Part shown: piece by piece, positions 42,718 through 50,876 of the stretch
Layout of the letters: every line of letters begins with the position of its first letter
Position numbering within the stretch: position 1 is the stretch's first letter
Program-made: the position numbers and the translations under genes
Notes under the pieces: generated by a model
The model's input: the letters and a program-made list of their open reading frames with translations, nothing else
Databases searched by the model: none
Told to the model about the DNA's origin: nothing
Origin: JAVVHH01 sp964657565
Lineage (GTDB): Bacteria > Pseudomonadota > Alphaproteobacteria > Acetobacterales > Acetobacteraceae
Direction: 5' to 3'
Assembly (NCBI GenBank): GCA_964657565.1
Contig: CAZZVQ010000014.1
Span: forward strand, 6,348 to 70,347
DNA: 64,000 bases

Positions 42718-43468
42718 CCCGCTCGCGCTCCGGCTGCGGCAGCCCGGCCGGACGCTGTTCGGCACCTGGGTGAAGATCCCGGCGCTGGAGGTGGTGGAAC
42801 TGCTGGCCCATGCCGGGTTCGACTACATCGTGATGGACCTGGAGCACGCGCCGCTGACCCTGGAGGCGGCGTACCGGGCCACGGTCGTGGCGCAGGGCAT
42901 GGGCATGGGCGTGTTGGCGCGGGTGCCGGACAGTTCCGGCGCCTTGGTCCAGCGCCTGCTCGATACCGGGCTCGACGGCCTGCTGGTGCCGCGGGTCGGC
43001 GGGGCGGCGATGGCGCATGAGGCGGTCCGTTCGATGGTGTTCGAGCCGAACGGGCGACGCGGGATGGGCATCACGTCGCGTGCCGGGCGATGGGGGCAAG
43101 ACAGCATGGCGAACTATCTGCGGCAGGGCCACGACAACGTCGTGCGCGGCATCCAGATCGAGGACCGGGCGGCGCTGGAGGACATCGACGCGATCGTGGC
43201 GACCCCGGACCTGAGCGCCGTGTTCATCGGCACCGGGGACCTTGGGCTGTCCACCGGCTTGCCGGCCACCCATCCGGAGATCGACGCGCTGATCGGCCGC
43301 GTATTGCTCGCGTGCCGCGCGCACGGCATTCCGTGTGGCACCGCGGTCGGCACCGCGGATGCGGCCCGCAGCGCCCGTGACCGTGGTTTCGGCTTCGTGA
43401 TGGTGAGCAACGACGCCAGCCTATTCGGCAAGGCCGCCCGCGACCTCGTCGGCGGGCTCTCGGCATGA
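42710..43468 (+). CDS. HpcH/HpaI-family aldolase
   Basis: A 252-residue class II pyruvate aldolase. Its markers are GTWVKIPALEVVELLAHAGFDYIVMDLEHAPL, VLARVPDSSGALVQRLLDTGLDGLLVPRV, IQIEDRAALEDIDAI and VFIGTGDLGLSTG. The family cleaves 4-hydroxy-2-oxo acids to pyruvate or oxaloacetate and an aldehyde with a divalent metal. In this operon it is a natural last step after meta ring cleavage. Confidence 0.9.
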   Translation: MSDPLALRLRQPGRTLFGTWVKIPALEVVELLAHAGFDYIVMDLEHAPLTLEAAYRATVVAQGMGMGVLARVPDSSGALVQRLLDTGLDGLLVPRVGGAAMAHEAVRSMVFEPNGRRGMGITSRAGRWGQDSMANYLRQGHDNVVRGIQIEDRAALEDIDAIVATPDLSAVFIGTGDLGLSTGLPATHPEIDALIGRVLLACRAHGIPCGTAVGTADAARSARDRGFGFVMVSNDASLFGKAARDLVGGLSA

Positions 43469-43854
43469 CCCGGCGCAGCATCGCCGTCCCTGGCTTCCGG
43501 CACGGTGACAACCCCATTCCTGCGGCCTGCCGCGTGGGGCCTATGCTGGTGTCAGGCGCAATCTTCGGGGTGGACCTGTCCACCGGGACCGTGCCGACCG
43601 ACGCCGGGGCGCAATGCGCGAACATCTTCAAGCTCATGCAGATGATCGTCGAGGCAGGCGGCGCCACGATGGACGATGTCGTGAAGGTCACTGCGTATCT
43701 ACATCCCGACACGCCCCGCAGCCTGCTGAACGACCATTGGGTGCTGGCCTTCCCCGATCCGGCCTCCCGTCCGGCGCGACACACCGTGATCAACCCGAAC
43801 CTGCCCGCAGGCCAGCGCATGCAGTGCGACGTGATGGCGATGGTGACGCCATGA
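43465..43854 (+). CDS. RidA-family protein
   Basis: A 129-residue RidA/YjgF-type protein, with PIPAACRVGPMLVSGAIFGVD, QCANIFKLMQMIVEAGGATMDDVVKVTAYL and the end region MQCDVMAM. Archetypal RidA uses an Arg in the segment corresponding to PARHTVIN to deaminate enamines, and some relatives work in aromatic catabolism as tautomerases or hydrolases. It overlaps both neighbours by four bases, so it is fully part of the operon. Confidence 0.88.
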   Translation: MTRRSIAVPGFRHGDNPIPAACRVGPMLVSGAIFGVDLSTGTVPTDAGAQCANIFKLMQMIVEAGGATMDDVVKVTAYLHPDTPRSLLNDHWVLAFPDPASRPARHTVINPNLPAGQRMQCDVMAMVTP

Positions 43855-44339
43855 CTGTGCTGGACCCCGCCGCGTTTCGCGAGGCGCTTCGGAAACTTCC
43901 GACCTGCGTCACCGTCGTTACGACACGCGACGCGGACGGCAGGCCGCACGGGATCACCATCGGCTCGTTCTCGTCGGTGTCGCTGCAGCCCCCTTTGGTG
44001 CTTTGGACGCTGCAACGCGCGGCCTGGTCGCACCGTCTGTACGCCAGCGCCCAGCACTTCGCTGTCAACGTCCTTTCCGCAGATCAGGCCGGCTTGTCGT
44101 CCCGGTTCGCGTCACGCGTCGCCGAACGGTTCGACGACGTGTTGGTGGATACCGGCCTGTTTGGCCTGCCGCTGATCCGTGATTGTCTGGCGACCCTGGA
44201 ATGTGCGGCCACGAACAGCCACGACGCCGGCGACCACACGATCTTCGTCGGCGAGGTCCTGCGTCACCGGACACAGGACCGGGCCCCGCTCGTCCACTGC
44301 GGCGGGGCCTATCATACGCTCGAAGTTGTTCAGGCCTAA
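43851..44339 (+). CDS. Flavin reductase (HpaC-like)
   Basis: A 162-residue flavin reductase-like FMN-binding protein: FREALRKLPTCVTVVTTRDADGRPHGITIGSFSSVSLQPPLVLW, HFAVNVLSADQ and CGGAYHTLEV. It would supply reduced flavin to the HpaB-like oxygenase at the other end of the operon. It overlaps the RidA gene by four bases. The operon ends here, 11 bases before the convergent dioxygenase gene. Confidence 0.92.
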   Translation: MTVLDPAAFREALRKLPTCVTVVTTRDADGRPHGITIGSFSSVSLQPPLVLWTLQRAAWSHRLYASAQHFAVNVLSADQAGLSSRFASRVAERFDDVLVDTGLFGLPLIRDCLATLECAATNSHDAGDHTIFVGEVLRHRTQDRAPLVHCGGAYHTLEVVQA

Positions 44340-44350
44340 TATATAAGGCC

Positions 44351-45220
44351 CTAGCGCGGAAGCACGACCGGATAAAGTGGGCTGTCCAGCGCATCACCCT
44401 CCCGCAGGGAAATACCGCGGCGCTCCATTTCGCCAGGCTTATCGAGCGAGTCCCCTGGCCGGCGCTTGAACACCACATCCTCCCCGGCCCAGCGCAGCGA
44501 GAACGCACGGCGTCGCTGGCCCGTACTGCTGTTTCCGTTGGCGCCATGCAGCGACCGCGCATGATGCACGATGATGTCGCCTGGATCGACATCCCAGGCC
44601 AAATACTCGTAAGCGCCGGGGTTGGCGTCCACGTCAGGCACCGGCTCGTAGATGCTCCGCGCCTCCTTGATCGCGATGGCATCACGCATCGCTGGATCGG
44701 CGGCCAGACCCGCATCGATGAATTGGCGCCTGTACAGTTTGCCCCAGCTATGCGATCCCTTGATATAGGTCACGACCCCGTTCTCCGGCGTCGCGCGATC
44801 CAGTGGAATCCAGAACGAGATGATCTGCTCACCGTCGATCGGCCAGAATACCAGATCCTGGTGCCACAGCGTCTTCTCGACCGCACCGGGCTCTTTGACG
44901 AACGTCTGATCATAAAAGAAATTGACCTTGGACGACCGCAGGAACCGCGCCGCCAGTTCTGCCATTGGCGAATCGAATACGACGGCGCGAAACTCGGGCA
45001 CGCGTTGCCACAGCGATGCGCCGGTGAAGAATGTGCCCTTACCGGTAAAGTCCTCCAGCGGCTTGCTCGGGTCGAGCAGCAATTCGTCGACCGTCTTGCG
45101 CAGACGATCAACCCATTCCATCGGCAACGCACCCCGCAGGACGGCGGCGCCGTCGCGCCAGAACTGATCGACCATCGGATCGGGACGCGATGCTTCGATA
45201 ACTGATTTCGCTAGTTGCAT
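44351..45220 (-). CDS. Phytanoyl-CoA dioxygenase (PhyH) family protein
   Basis: A 289-residue Fe(II)/2-oxoglutarate dioxygenase. The iron triad is visible as His and Asp in TLWHQDLVFW and the distal His in GDIIVHHARSLHGANGN, with an Arg-rich stretch RRRAFSLRW that binds 2-oxoglutarate. FFYDQTFVKEPG and ENGVVTYIKGSHSWGKLY are typical for PhyH. AGGA lies eight bases before the ATG at 45220. It converges on the aromatic operon and is divergent from a LysR regulator. The substrate is unknown. Confidence 0.88.
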   Translation of the reverse strand: MQLAKSVIEASRPDPMVDQFWRDGAAVLRGALPMEWVDRLRKTVDELLLDPSKPLEDFTGKGTFFTGASLWQRVPEFRAVVFDSPMAELAARFLRSSKVNFFYDQTFVKEPGAVEKTLWHQDLVFWPIDGEQIISFWIPLDRATPENGVVTYIKGSHSWGKLYRRQFIDAGLAADPAMRDAIAIKEARSIYEPVPDVDANPGAYEYLAWDVDPGDIIVHHARSLHGANGNSSTGQRRRAFSLRWAGEDVVFKRRPGDSLDKPGEMERRGISLREGDALDSPLYPVVLPR

Positions 45221-45349
45221 TCTATACATCCTGATGAAGGTCTTTGCCGCCAGGAGCACCGTTCCATGAAGCCCACTGGAAACGAAACTCATTGTTCGAC
45301 TGTGTCATATCGACGGAATGAATAGATGGCTTGGCTTCAGGAGAACGAC

Positions 45350-46264
45350 ATGTCGCTTCGCGCCATCAACCTCAACCTGATCCCAGTGCTGCGCGCGCTC
45401 CTGCAAGAGCGCAACGTGTCCCGGGCAGCGGTGTCGGTCGGCCTCACCCAATCGGCTGCTAGCGCTGCCTTGTCACGATTGAGATCGATACTGGGTGATC
45501 CGCTGCTGGTACGGGTCGGCCGCGGCATGGAGCTGACGCCTCGTGCTAGAGCGCTGATCGAGCCGGTGGAAGATCTATGCGTACGGTTGGCGGCGATCTG
45601 GCAGGATCCACAGTTCGATCCGGGGTCGTGCCGTCGAAACTTCGTCATCACGACCACGGACTACACGTCGATCACCATCATGGCCGGGATGATCGCAGTG
45701 CTGCGCAAGCAGGCGCCTGGTGTCTCGATCCAGTTTCTGAGTCTGCCGCCCGAGGTGGCACTGGCCCGAAAAGCGGACGAGATCGATTTCCTCATGCTCA
45801 CACGGGTCGGTCTCGAGCGTGCCGGCGGGGGCGTGCTCCAGTCGCTTCCATTATTTCACGATGACTTCGTCGCCGTAGTCGGTCCTCATCACCGCCTGGC
45901 CAGCGGCTCGAGCGTGGCGCCGACCGATTACCTGAACGAACCCCACATCGTCTTCTATCCGGGCGACTTTACACCGCGGGACGGTGTGACCCGGACGATC
46001 GCGGCAAGAGTCCAGCAGTTCAGTGTCTTGCCGTTCGCCGCCGCGCTGACCGACTGCGTCGTCATCATGCCACGGCGTATTTTCGACCATGCTCGGCCGC
46101 TGATGGATTTGCGTTTGATCTATGAGTTGTCGCCGCCGATCAAGACGGAAGTCTTGCTGACATGGCGGCCGTTCCACGATGAGGACCCGGCCCATCAATG
46201 GTTCAGACGGTTGCTCGTCAAAACCGTCGGCACGTCGACGGCTGCTGAGTCTATGCGAGAATAA
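45350..46264 (+). CDS. LysR-family transcriptional regulator
   Basis: A 304-residue LysR protein of the NodD/LinR/SyrM type. Its N-terminal helix-turn-helix reads INLNLIPVLRALLQERNVSRAAVSVGLTQSAASAALSRLRSILGDPLLVRVGRGMELTPRAR, and the rest is a periplasmic-binding-like effector domain. AGGAG precedes ATG 45350; an upstream start at 45326 is less likely. It is divergent from the PhyH gene and probably regulates it. Confidence 0.9.
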   Translation: MSLRAINLNLIPVLRALLQERNVSRAAVSVGLTQSAASAALSRLRSILGDPLLVRVGRGMELTPRARALIEPVEDLCVRLAAIWQDPQFDPGSCRRNFVITTTDYTSITIMAGMIAVLRKQAPGVSIQFLSLPPEVALARKADEIDFLMLTRVGLERAGGGVLQSLPLFHDDFVAVVGPHHRLASGSSVAPTDYLNEPHIVFYPGDFTPRDGVTRTIAARVQQFSVLPFAAALTDCVVIMPRRIFDHARPLMDLRLIYELSPPIKTEVLLTWRPFHDEDPAHQWFRRLLVKTVGTSTAAESMRE

Positions 46265-46767
46265 CCGAATCCCGTCGGTTTCGTTGATTCGCTGTGGGCA
46301 TGACGACGAAGACGCAGATCGTGCCGCCCGGATGCCACATCCGCGAGCATGCGCACGACGGGGTCGAGGAGTTGATCTTCGTCCTCGCCGGCACCGGGCG
46401 TGCGGTGTTGGATGGCGAGAACGAGGGCATGGTGCCGGGTCCACGCCAGAGAACCCGAAAACGTCCGCGCTGACCGGGCATATGGTTGCTGCCGAAATCA
46501 GGCGCGCGCTCGAGAACATCGATGCCGCCGGTGACGACTTCTCCCCCCGCACAAGGGCGACGGCAAAATTGTGGCTGTCCCGCGTGATGAGTGACAGCTA
46601 CTGTTGACGGCTTGCCGTGCTCCTGATGCTCAAGCGGAAACTCTCTCGAAACTCTGTAGACAATCGTTGCGCACTTTGTCGCGAACGCGTTAGGCTGATG
46701 GTGCGCTGAGGACCCAGGCTGACCCACCAGCGCACCGTTGGCTGTTGCGGCAAATGGAGAACGCGAG
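46265..46767 (+). pseudogene. Cupin fragment and other gene remains
   Basis: From ATG 46300 to TGA 46473 a 57-residue frame begins as a cupin, TQIVPPGCHIREHAHDGVEELIFVLAGTGRAVLDG, with the metal-site His, His and Glu. It breaks off right before the second cupin motif and ends in an arginine-rich shadow. Just after it another frame (46482-46607) reads AAEIRRALENIDAAGDD, which I cannot place. The stretch looks like joined fragments of lost genes between the LysR gene and the amino-acid transporter. Confidence 0.55.
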
Positions 46768-47595
46768 ATGAATCTGTTTCGACGGCTTATCATCGTCGCT
46801 ACGCTCGGGCTGGCGTTAGTCGCCGCCTCCCGACCTTCCTTCGCGCAAGGCGACCCTTTTGGCACCATCAAGCGTATCCAGCAATCCGGTACGCTCCGTA
46901 TGCCCGTAATGATTGGTGAAGAGCCAGGCTATGTCAAAGATCCAAAAACGGGCGAGTGGTCGGGTTACTACATCGACTGGGCCAAGGACATTGCGACCCT
47001 CCTTGGTGTAAAGATCACGTACTACGAGACCACATGGGGTAATCTCGCGGCAGACTTCCAGGCCGGGAAAATCGACCTGGCAATCGGGCTCAATCCGAAT
47101 CCTCGCCGTGGCCTGGTCGTCGACTATGTGCAGGGCTCGATCTGGTCGGGCGTGTGGGCGCTGATTACCAAACCGAATTTCGCCGCAACCACATGGCAGG
47201 ACATCAACAAGCAGCAACTCCGTATCGCCGTCCAGCAAGGCAGCACCATGCAGGTGATCGCCGAGGCGGTGATCCCGCAAGCCAAGATCCTCGTCGTGCC
47301 GACGCGCGATCAAGCCCTGCTCGAAATGCAGGCTAATCGGATCGACGCGATCCTGCTGGCGGACAGCGACGCAGTGCTGTTGCAGTCACAGAACCGGGGC
47401 AAGGTCGTGGTGCCAGAACCGATCCTCTACAACCCGGCGACGATTGGCATCCGGCGAGAGGAAGGCAATGCCGGATACATGAATTTCTTGGCGAACTGGA
47501 TGACGCAGCAGCGTGAGCTCGGCTTCGCGCGGGCGCGGCTGCAGGCGGCCTGGCTAGCGATGGGAATGGACCTGAGCCAAGTGCCGCTGCGCTGA
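46768..47595 (+). CDS. ABC transporter solute-binding protein, polar amino-acid type
   Basis: A 275-residue family 3 extracellular solute-binding protein. The signal peptide (NLFRRLIIVATLGLALVAASRPSFA) is followed by LRMPVMIGEEPGYVKDP, YIDWAKDIATLLGVKITY, WGNLAADFQAGKIDLAIG and LRIAVQQGSTMQ, all typical of HisJ/GlnH-like proteins. GGAGAACGCGAG precedes the ATG. It is the first gene of an eight-gene run up to 54676, so its ligand is probably the substrate that the downstream enzymes use. Confidence 0.92.
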   Translation: MNLFRRLIIVATLGLALVAASRPSFAQGDPFGTIKRIQQSGTLRMPVMIGEEPGYVKDPKTGEWSGYYIDWAKDIATLLGVKITYYETTWGNLAADFQAGKIDLAIGLNPNPRRGLVVDYVQGSIWSGVWALITKPNFAATTWQDINKQQLRIAVQQGSTMQVIAEAVIPQAKILVVPTRDQALLEMQANRIDAILLADSDAVLLQSQNRGKVVVPEPILYNPATIGIRREEGNAGYMNFLANWMTQQRELGFARARLQAAWLAMGMDLSQVPLR

Positions 47596-48245
47596 TGGGC
47601 TTCAATCTCGGCATCCTGGCGCCGTATGTTGGCCTGATAATGTCGGGTTTGCTGGTGACATTGTATTACACGGTCGCGAGTTCTGTGTTTGGACTTGCAA
47701 TCGGGCTGCTGGTTTGCTTGTTGCAGCTGAGCGGCTTTAGGCCGGCGGTTTGGTTCGGCCGGGCTTACGTCGAGTTCTTCCGCAACGTCCCGCTGCTGGT
47801 CCTGCTGCTCTGGAGCTATTACGCGCTACCGATCTTCACCCAGATTGAAGTTACCAAGCACGATGCTGGTCTAATCGCCCTGAGCTGCTATGTCGGGGCG
47901 TTCTACGCTGAGATTTTGCGCGCCGGCGTGCAATCGATCGATGTCGGGCAGACCGATGCCTCGGCAGCACTGGGAATGACCTATGCGCAGCGCATGAGGC
48001 GGATCATTCTGCCGCAAGCGCTGCGCCGCATGCTCCCGCCGCTGGCCGGGCAAACGATTATCCAGATGAAGAACACGACGCTACTGTCGGTCATCACCAT
48101 CCCAGACGTGCTCTATCAGTCAACCTACATTTCGAGCCTGACGTATCGGCCGATGGAGATATATACGGTCTTAGGATTACTGTTCCCGATATTGTTGATC
48201 CCGCTGGCGCAGGTGTCACGCAGGCTCGAGCGGTTGGCCGCGTGA
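47595..48245 (+). CDS. ABC transporter permease, HisM/GlnP type
   Basis: A 216-residue inner-membrane permease with about five helices and the EAA coupling motif, GQTDASAALGMTYAQRMRRIILPQALRRMLPPL. RAYVEFFRNVPLLVLLLW and GLIALSCYVGAFYAEILRAGVQSI are typical of polar amino-acid importers. Its start overlaps the binding-protein stop by one base. Only one permease gene is present, so it may act as a homodimer. Confidence 0.93.
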   Translation: MGFNLGILAPYVGLIMSGLLVTLYYTVASSVFGLAIGLLVCLLQLSGFRPAVWFGRAYVEFFRNVPLLVLLLWSYYALPIFTQIEVTKHDAGLIALSCYVGAFYAEILRAGVQSIDVGQTDASAALGMTYAQRMRRIILPQALRRMLPPLAGQTIIQMKNTTLLSVITIPDVLYQSTYISSLTYRPMEIYTVLGLLFPILLIPLAQVSRRLERLAA

Positions 48246-49075
48246 TGGCGGGAACAGCGCCGATCCTGTGCATGCGCGGCATTCGTAAGAACTTCGGCGC
48301 AGTCGAGGTTCTGCGCGGTATCGACCTGGACGTGGCGAGCGGCGAAGTCGTCGTACTGATCGGAGCGAGCGGTTCGGGGAAGACGTCACTCCTGCGCTGC
48401 ATCAACCTGCTCAACGTTCCCAGTGCGGGCCGGATCGAGGTCGACGGCACCGTGCTCTTCGACACCGAGTCCCCCTCGAGCATCAACCGCGCGGTGCTGT
48501 GCCGGCAGCGTGCGCGGATCGGCATGGTGTTTCAGCAGTTCAATTTGTTTCCCCACATGACCGTGCTGGCCAACGTCATGGAGGGCCCGGTGACCGTGCT
48601 GCGGGAACCCCGCGAAAGCGCTGCGGCGAGGGCGCGAGGGCTTCTCGCGCGGCTGGGGCTGGAGGCGCATGCCGAGAAGCGCCCGGCGCAGCTATCCGGC
48701 GGCCAGCAGCAACGTGTCGCTATCGCGCGGGCGCTCGCCATGCAGCCGGCGCTCATGCTGTTCGACGAGCCGACCTCGGCGCTCGATCCAGAACTGGTTG
48801 GCGAGGTGCTGCAAGCGATCCGCGACCTCGCGCGAGACGGGATGACGATGGTCATTGTCACGCACGAACTGGGCTTCGCGTACGAGATCGCGGATCGGGT
48901 GGTCTTCATGGAGGCCGGGGAAATCGTCGAAGCCGGCCCGGCCCAAGAGTTATTACTGCGACCGAGCAGCCCCAGACTGCAGGGATTTGTGGCGCGGTTC
49001 CATGAAATGGCGCGCGCGCTCTCGCCTATGCTGCATGACGGGCAGGCACGCGCGCCCGCGCCGATCGCACTATGA
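48245..49075 (+). CDS. ABC transporter ATP-binding protein, HisP/GlnQ type
   Basis: A 276-residue ATPase with Walker A LIGASGSGKTS, Q-loop MVFQQFNLFPHMTVLANV, signature LSGGQQQRVAIARALAMQP, Walker B LMLFDEPTSALDPELVGEV and VTHELGFAYEIADRV. These place it in the polar amino-acid importer class. It starts at the ATG overlapping the permease stop by one base and overlaps the regulator gene by four. Confidence 0.94.
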   Translation: MAGTAPILCMRGIRKNFGAVEVLRGIDLDVASGEVVVLIGASGSGKTSLLRCINLLNVPSAGRIEVDGTVLFDTESPSSINRAVLCRQRARIGMVFQQFNLFPHMTVLANVMEGPVTVLREPRESAAARARGLLARLGLEAHAEKRPAQLSGGQQQRVAIARALAMQPALMLFDEPTSALDPELVGEVLQAIRDLARDGMTMVIVTHELGFAYEIADRVVFMEAGEIVEAGPAQELLLRPSSPRLQGFVARFHEMARALSPMLHDGQARAPAPIAL

Positions 49076-49902
49076 CGCCGGCCCGCCGGCCCGAGGAGCC
49101 GGATGCAGCAGTATTACCCCGCTACCGGATCGCCGAGGTCAGTCAGCTCGTTGGCGTGAGCGTGAGCACGATCCGCCTGTGGGAGGACCACGGTCTGGTG
49201 CGGCCAGATCGCGGCGGTGGCCAGCAGCGGCGCTACAGCGCGGCCGACGTCAACCGTCTCAAGCAAGTACAGATGCTTCGAAGCGTCCGCTCGCTCAATC
49301 TGTCCGCCATCCGCACCATTGTGGACGCTGGCGATCGCGACGGCGAAGCTTTGCCCGGCGAGATCGGCGGGCGTTTGCGGGCGGCTCGGCTGGCGCGCGG
49401 TCTAACGCTGCGGCAGGTGGCCCAGCAGACCGGTCTGGCTATGTCGTCGATCAGCTCGCTGGAGCGCACGTCTCGCGGCGCGTCCATGAGCGCGTTTGGA
49501 CGGTTGGCACGGTGTTATCAGCTCGAACTCGGCGAGCTGATGGGACCGAGTAGCAATTGCTTGGAAGGCGCGGTCCGGGCCGGCACAGGTCGACGGGTGC
49601 CCTACTTGCTTCCCCAAATCGATATCGAGCAATTGAGCGTGGGCCAGGTGGGACTGGACTGCGAGAAGTGGATTCTCCTGCCCGGCGCAGCAAGCGACGG
49701 CGCCTACGTGCATGCGGGCCAGGAGTTTGTGTATGTCCTGCAAGGACAATTCGATTTGACACTCGATAGCGACACCAGCATCCGGCTCGGACCGCACGAC
49801 TCTATCTGCTTCGCCAGCACGCGGCCACACTCCTGGCGAAATGCCGGACAGACGCCAGCTGTCGTGATCTGGATCAACGCGCCAGCCCTGAGCGGCAAGT
49901 GA
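49072..49902 (+). CDS. MerR-XRE-cupin three-domain regulator
   Basis: A 276-residue regulator with three separate modules. Residues 15-85 are a MerR-type winged helix (YRIAEVSQLVGVSVSTIRLWEDHGLVRPDR, then RRYSAADVNRLKQVQMLR). Residues 98-155 are a Cro/C1-type HTH (LRAARLARGLTLRQVAQQTGLAMSSISSLER). Residues 200-270 are a C-terminal cupin (VHAGQEFVYVLQGQFDLTL, PHDSICFASTRPHSW). Two different DNA-binding folds in one chain are unusual. It lies inside the transport-catabolism operon, with four-base overlaps on both sides, and probably senses the imported compound through the cupin. Confidence 0.88.
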   Translation: MTPARRPEEPDAAVLPRYRIAEVSQLVGVSVSTIRLWEDHGLVRPDRGGGQQRRYSAADVNRLKQVQMLRSVRSLNLSAIRTIVDAGDRDGEALPGEIGGRLRAARLARGLTLRQVAQQTGLAMSSISSLERTSRGASMSAFGRLARCYQLELGELMGPSSNCLEGAVRAGTGRRVPYLLPQIDIEQLSVGQVGLDCEKWILLPGAASDGAYVHAGQEFVYVLQGQFDLTLDSDTSIRLGPHDSICFASTRPHSWRNAGQTPAVVIWINAPALSGK

Positions 49903-50876
49903 CGACCCGGCTCGTGTCAGTGCTGGACAGCCACACGGCCGGGCATCCCACGAGGGTCGTGACCGCAGGCATCCCACCGCTGATCGGCGCCAGCGTGGCC
50001 GAGTTGCGGGATGCGTTTCGTGCCGCGCACGACGACCTGCGGCGCTTCTTGCTGCACGAGCCGCGCGGGCATGCGGCCATGTTCGGCGTTGTGCCGGTCT
50101 CGAGCGCCGCCGCCGATTTCGGTGCGTTCTTCATGGGCAGCTATGGCTACCTCGACATGTGCGGCCACGCGACGATTGGTCTCGCGCGGACGTTGCAGCA
50201 TCTCGGGATGATCGCGCAGGGCCAGGCCAGCTTTCGCCTGGAAGTGCCGGCAGGGATCGTGACGGTACGCTTCGAGCGTGACGACGACGGTGGGGACTGG
50301 ATCGGCTTCGACAATCTGGACGCGTTCGTCGCCGGTGAGGGTGTCGAGCTGGACCTGTTCGGCCGAACGGTCGTCGCCGACATCGCATATGGCGGCAATT
50401 GGTATGGCTTGGTCAGCGCCGATGTGGCCGGGATCACGCTGGAGCCGTCTGCGGTAGCCAAAGCGTGTGTGGTCGGCGCCGAACTGAAGGCGCAGGCCAA
50501 TCGGCGCATCGAGGCAGGCACTCTGCCGGGCTGCACGCATCCGCTGGACAGCATCTTGTTCTGGTCCGAGCGGCGGGATGGCGGCTGCGTCGTCTCGCGT
50601 CACCTCGTCGTATTGGAAACCAACAAATTCGACCGCTCGCCCTGCGGGACCGGAACCTCGGCCCGGCTTGCGCAATTGCGCCGCCGGGGCGCGATCGGGC
50701 CCGGGGAGATCGTCACCGCCGAAGGCGTACTCGGCACACGATTCCGGGCGAGTTGCGTCGACTCGATCAATGGCGCCGTTCGGCCCAGCGTGCTCGGGCA
50801 GGCGCACATGACCGGGCTCTCCACATTCATGCTCGAGGCCGACGATCCTCTGCCACACGGGTTCCTGTGCCGGTAA
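49899..50876 (+). CDS. Proline racemase / 4-hydroxyproline epimerase family
   Basis: A 325-residue proline-racemase superfamily enzyme. Both catalytic cysteines are present: one in DMCGHATIG and one in SPCGTGTSA. Two-cysteine members are racemases or epimerases, while dehydratases replace the second Cys with Thr. VLDSHTAGHPTRVV at the N-terminus is typical. It likely interconverts a proline derivative at C2, making the D form for the DadA-like dehydrogenase at 53393. It starts at a GTG overlapping the regulator gene by four bases. Confidence 0.9.
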   Translation: MTTRLVSVLDSHTAGHPTRVVTAGIPPLIGASVAELRDAFRAAHDDLRRFLLHEPRGHAAMFGVVPVSSAAADFGAFFMGSYGYLDMCGHATIGLARTLQHLGMIAQGQASFRLEVPAGIVTVRFERDDDGGDWIGFDNLDAFVAGEGVELDLFGRTVVADIAYGGNWYGLVSADVAGITLEPSAVAKACVVGAELKAQANRRIEAGTLPGCTHPLDSILFWSERRDGGCVVSRHLVVLETNKFDRSPCGTGTSARLAQLRRRGAIGPGEIVTAEGVLGTRFRASCVDSINGAVRPSVLGQAHMTGLSTFMLEADDPLPHGFLCR

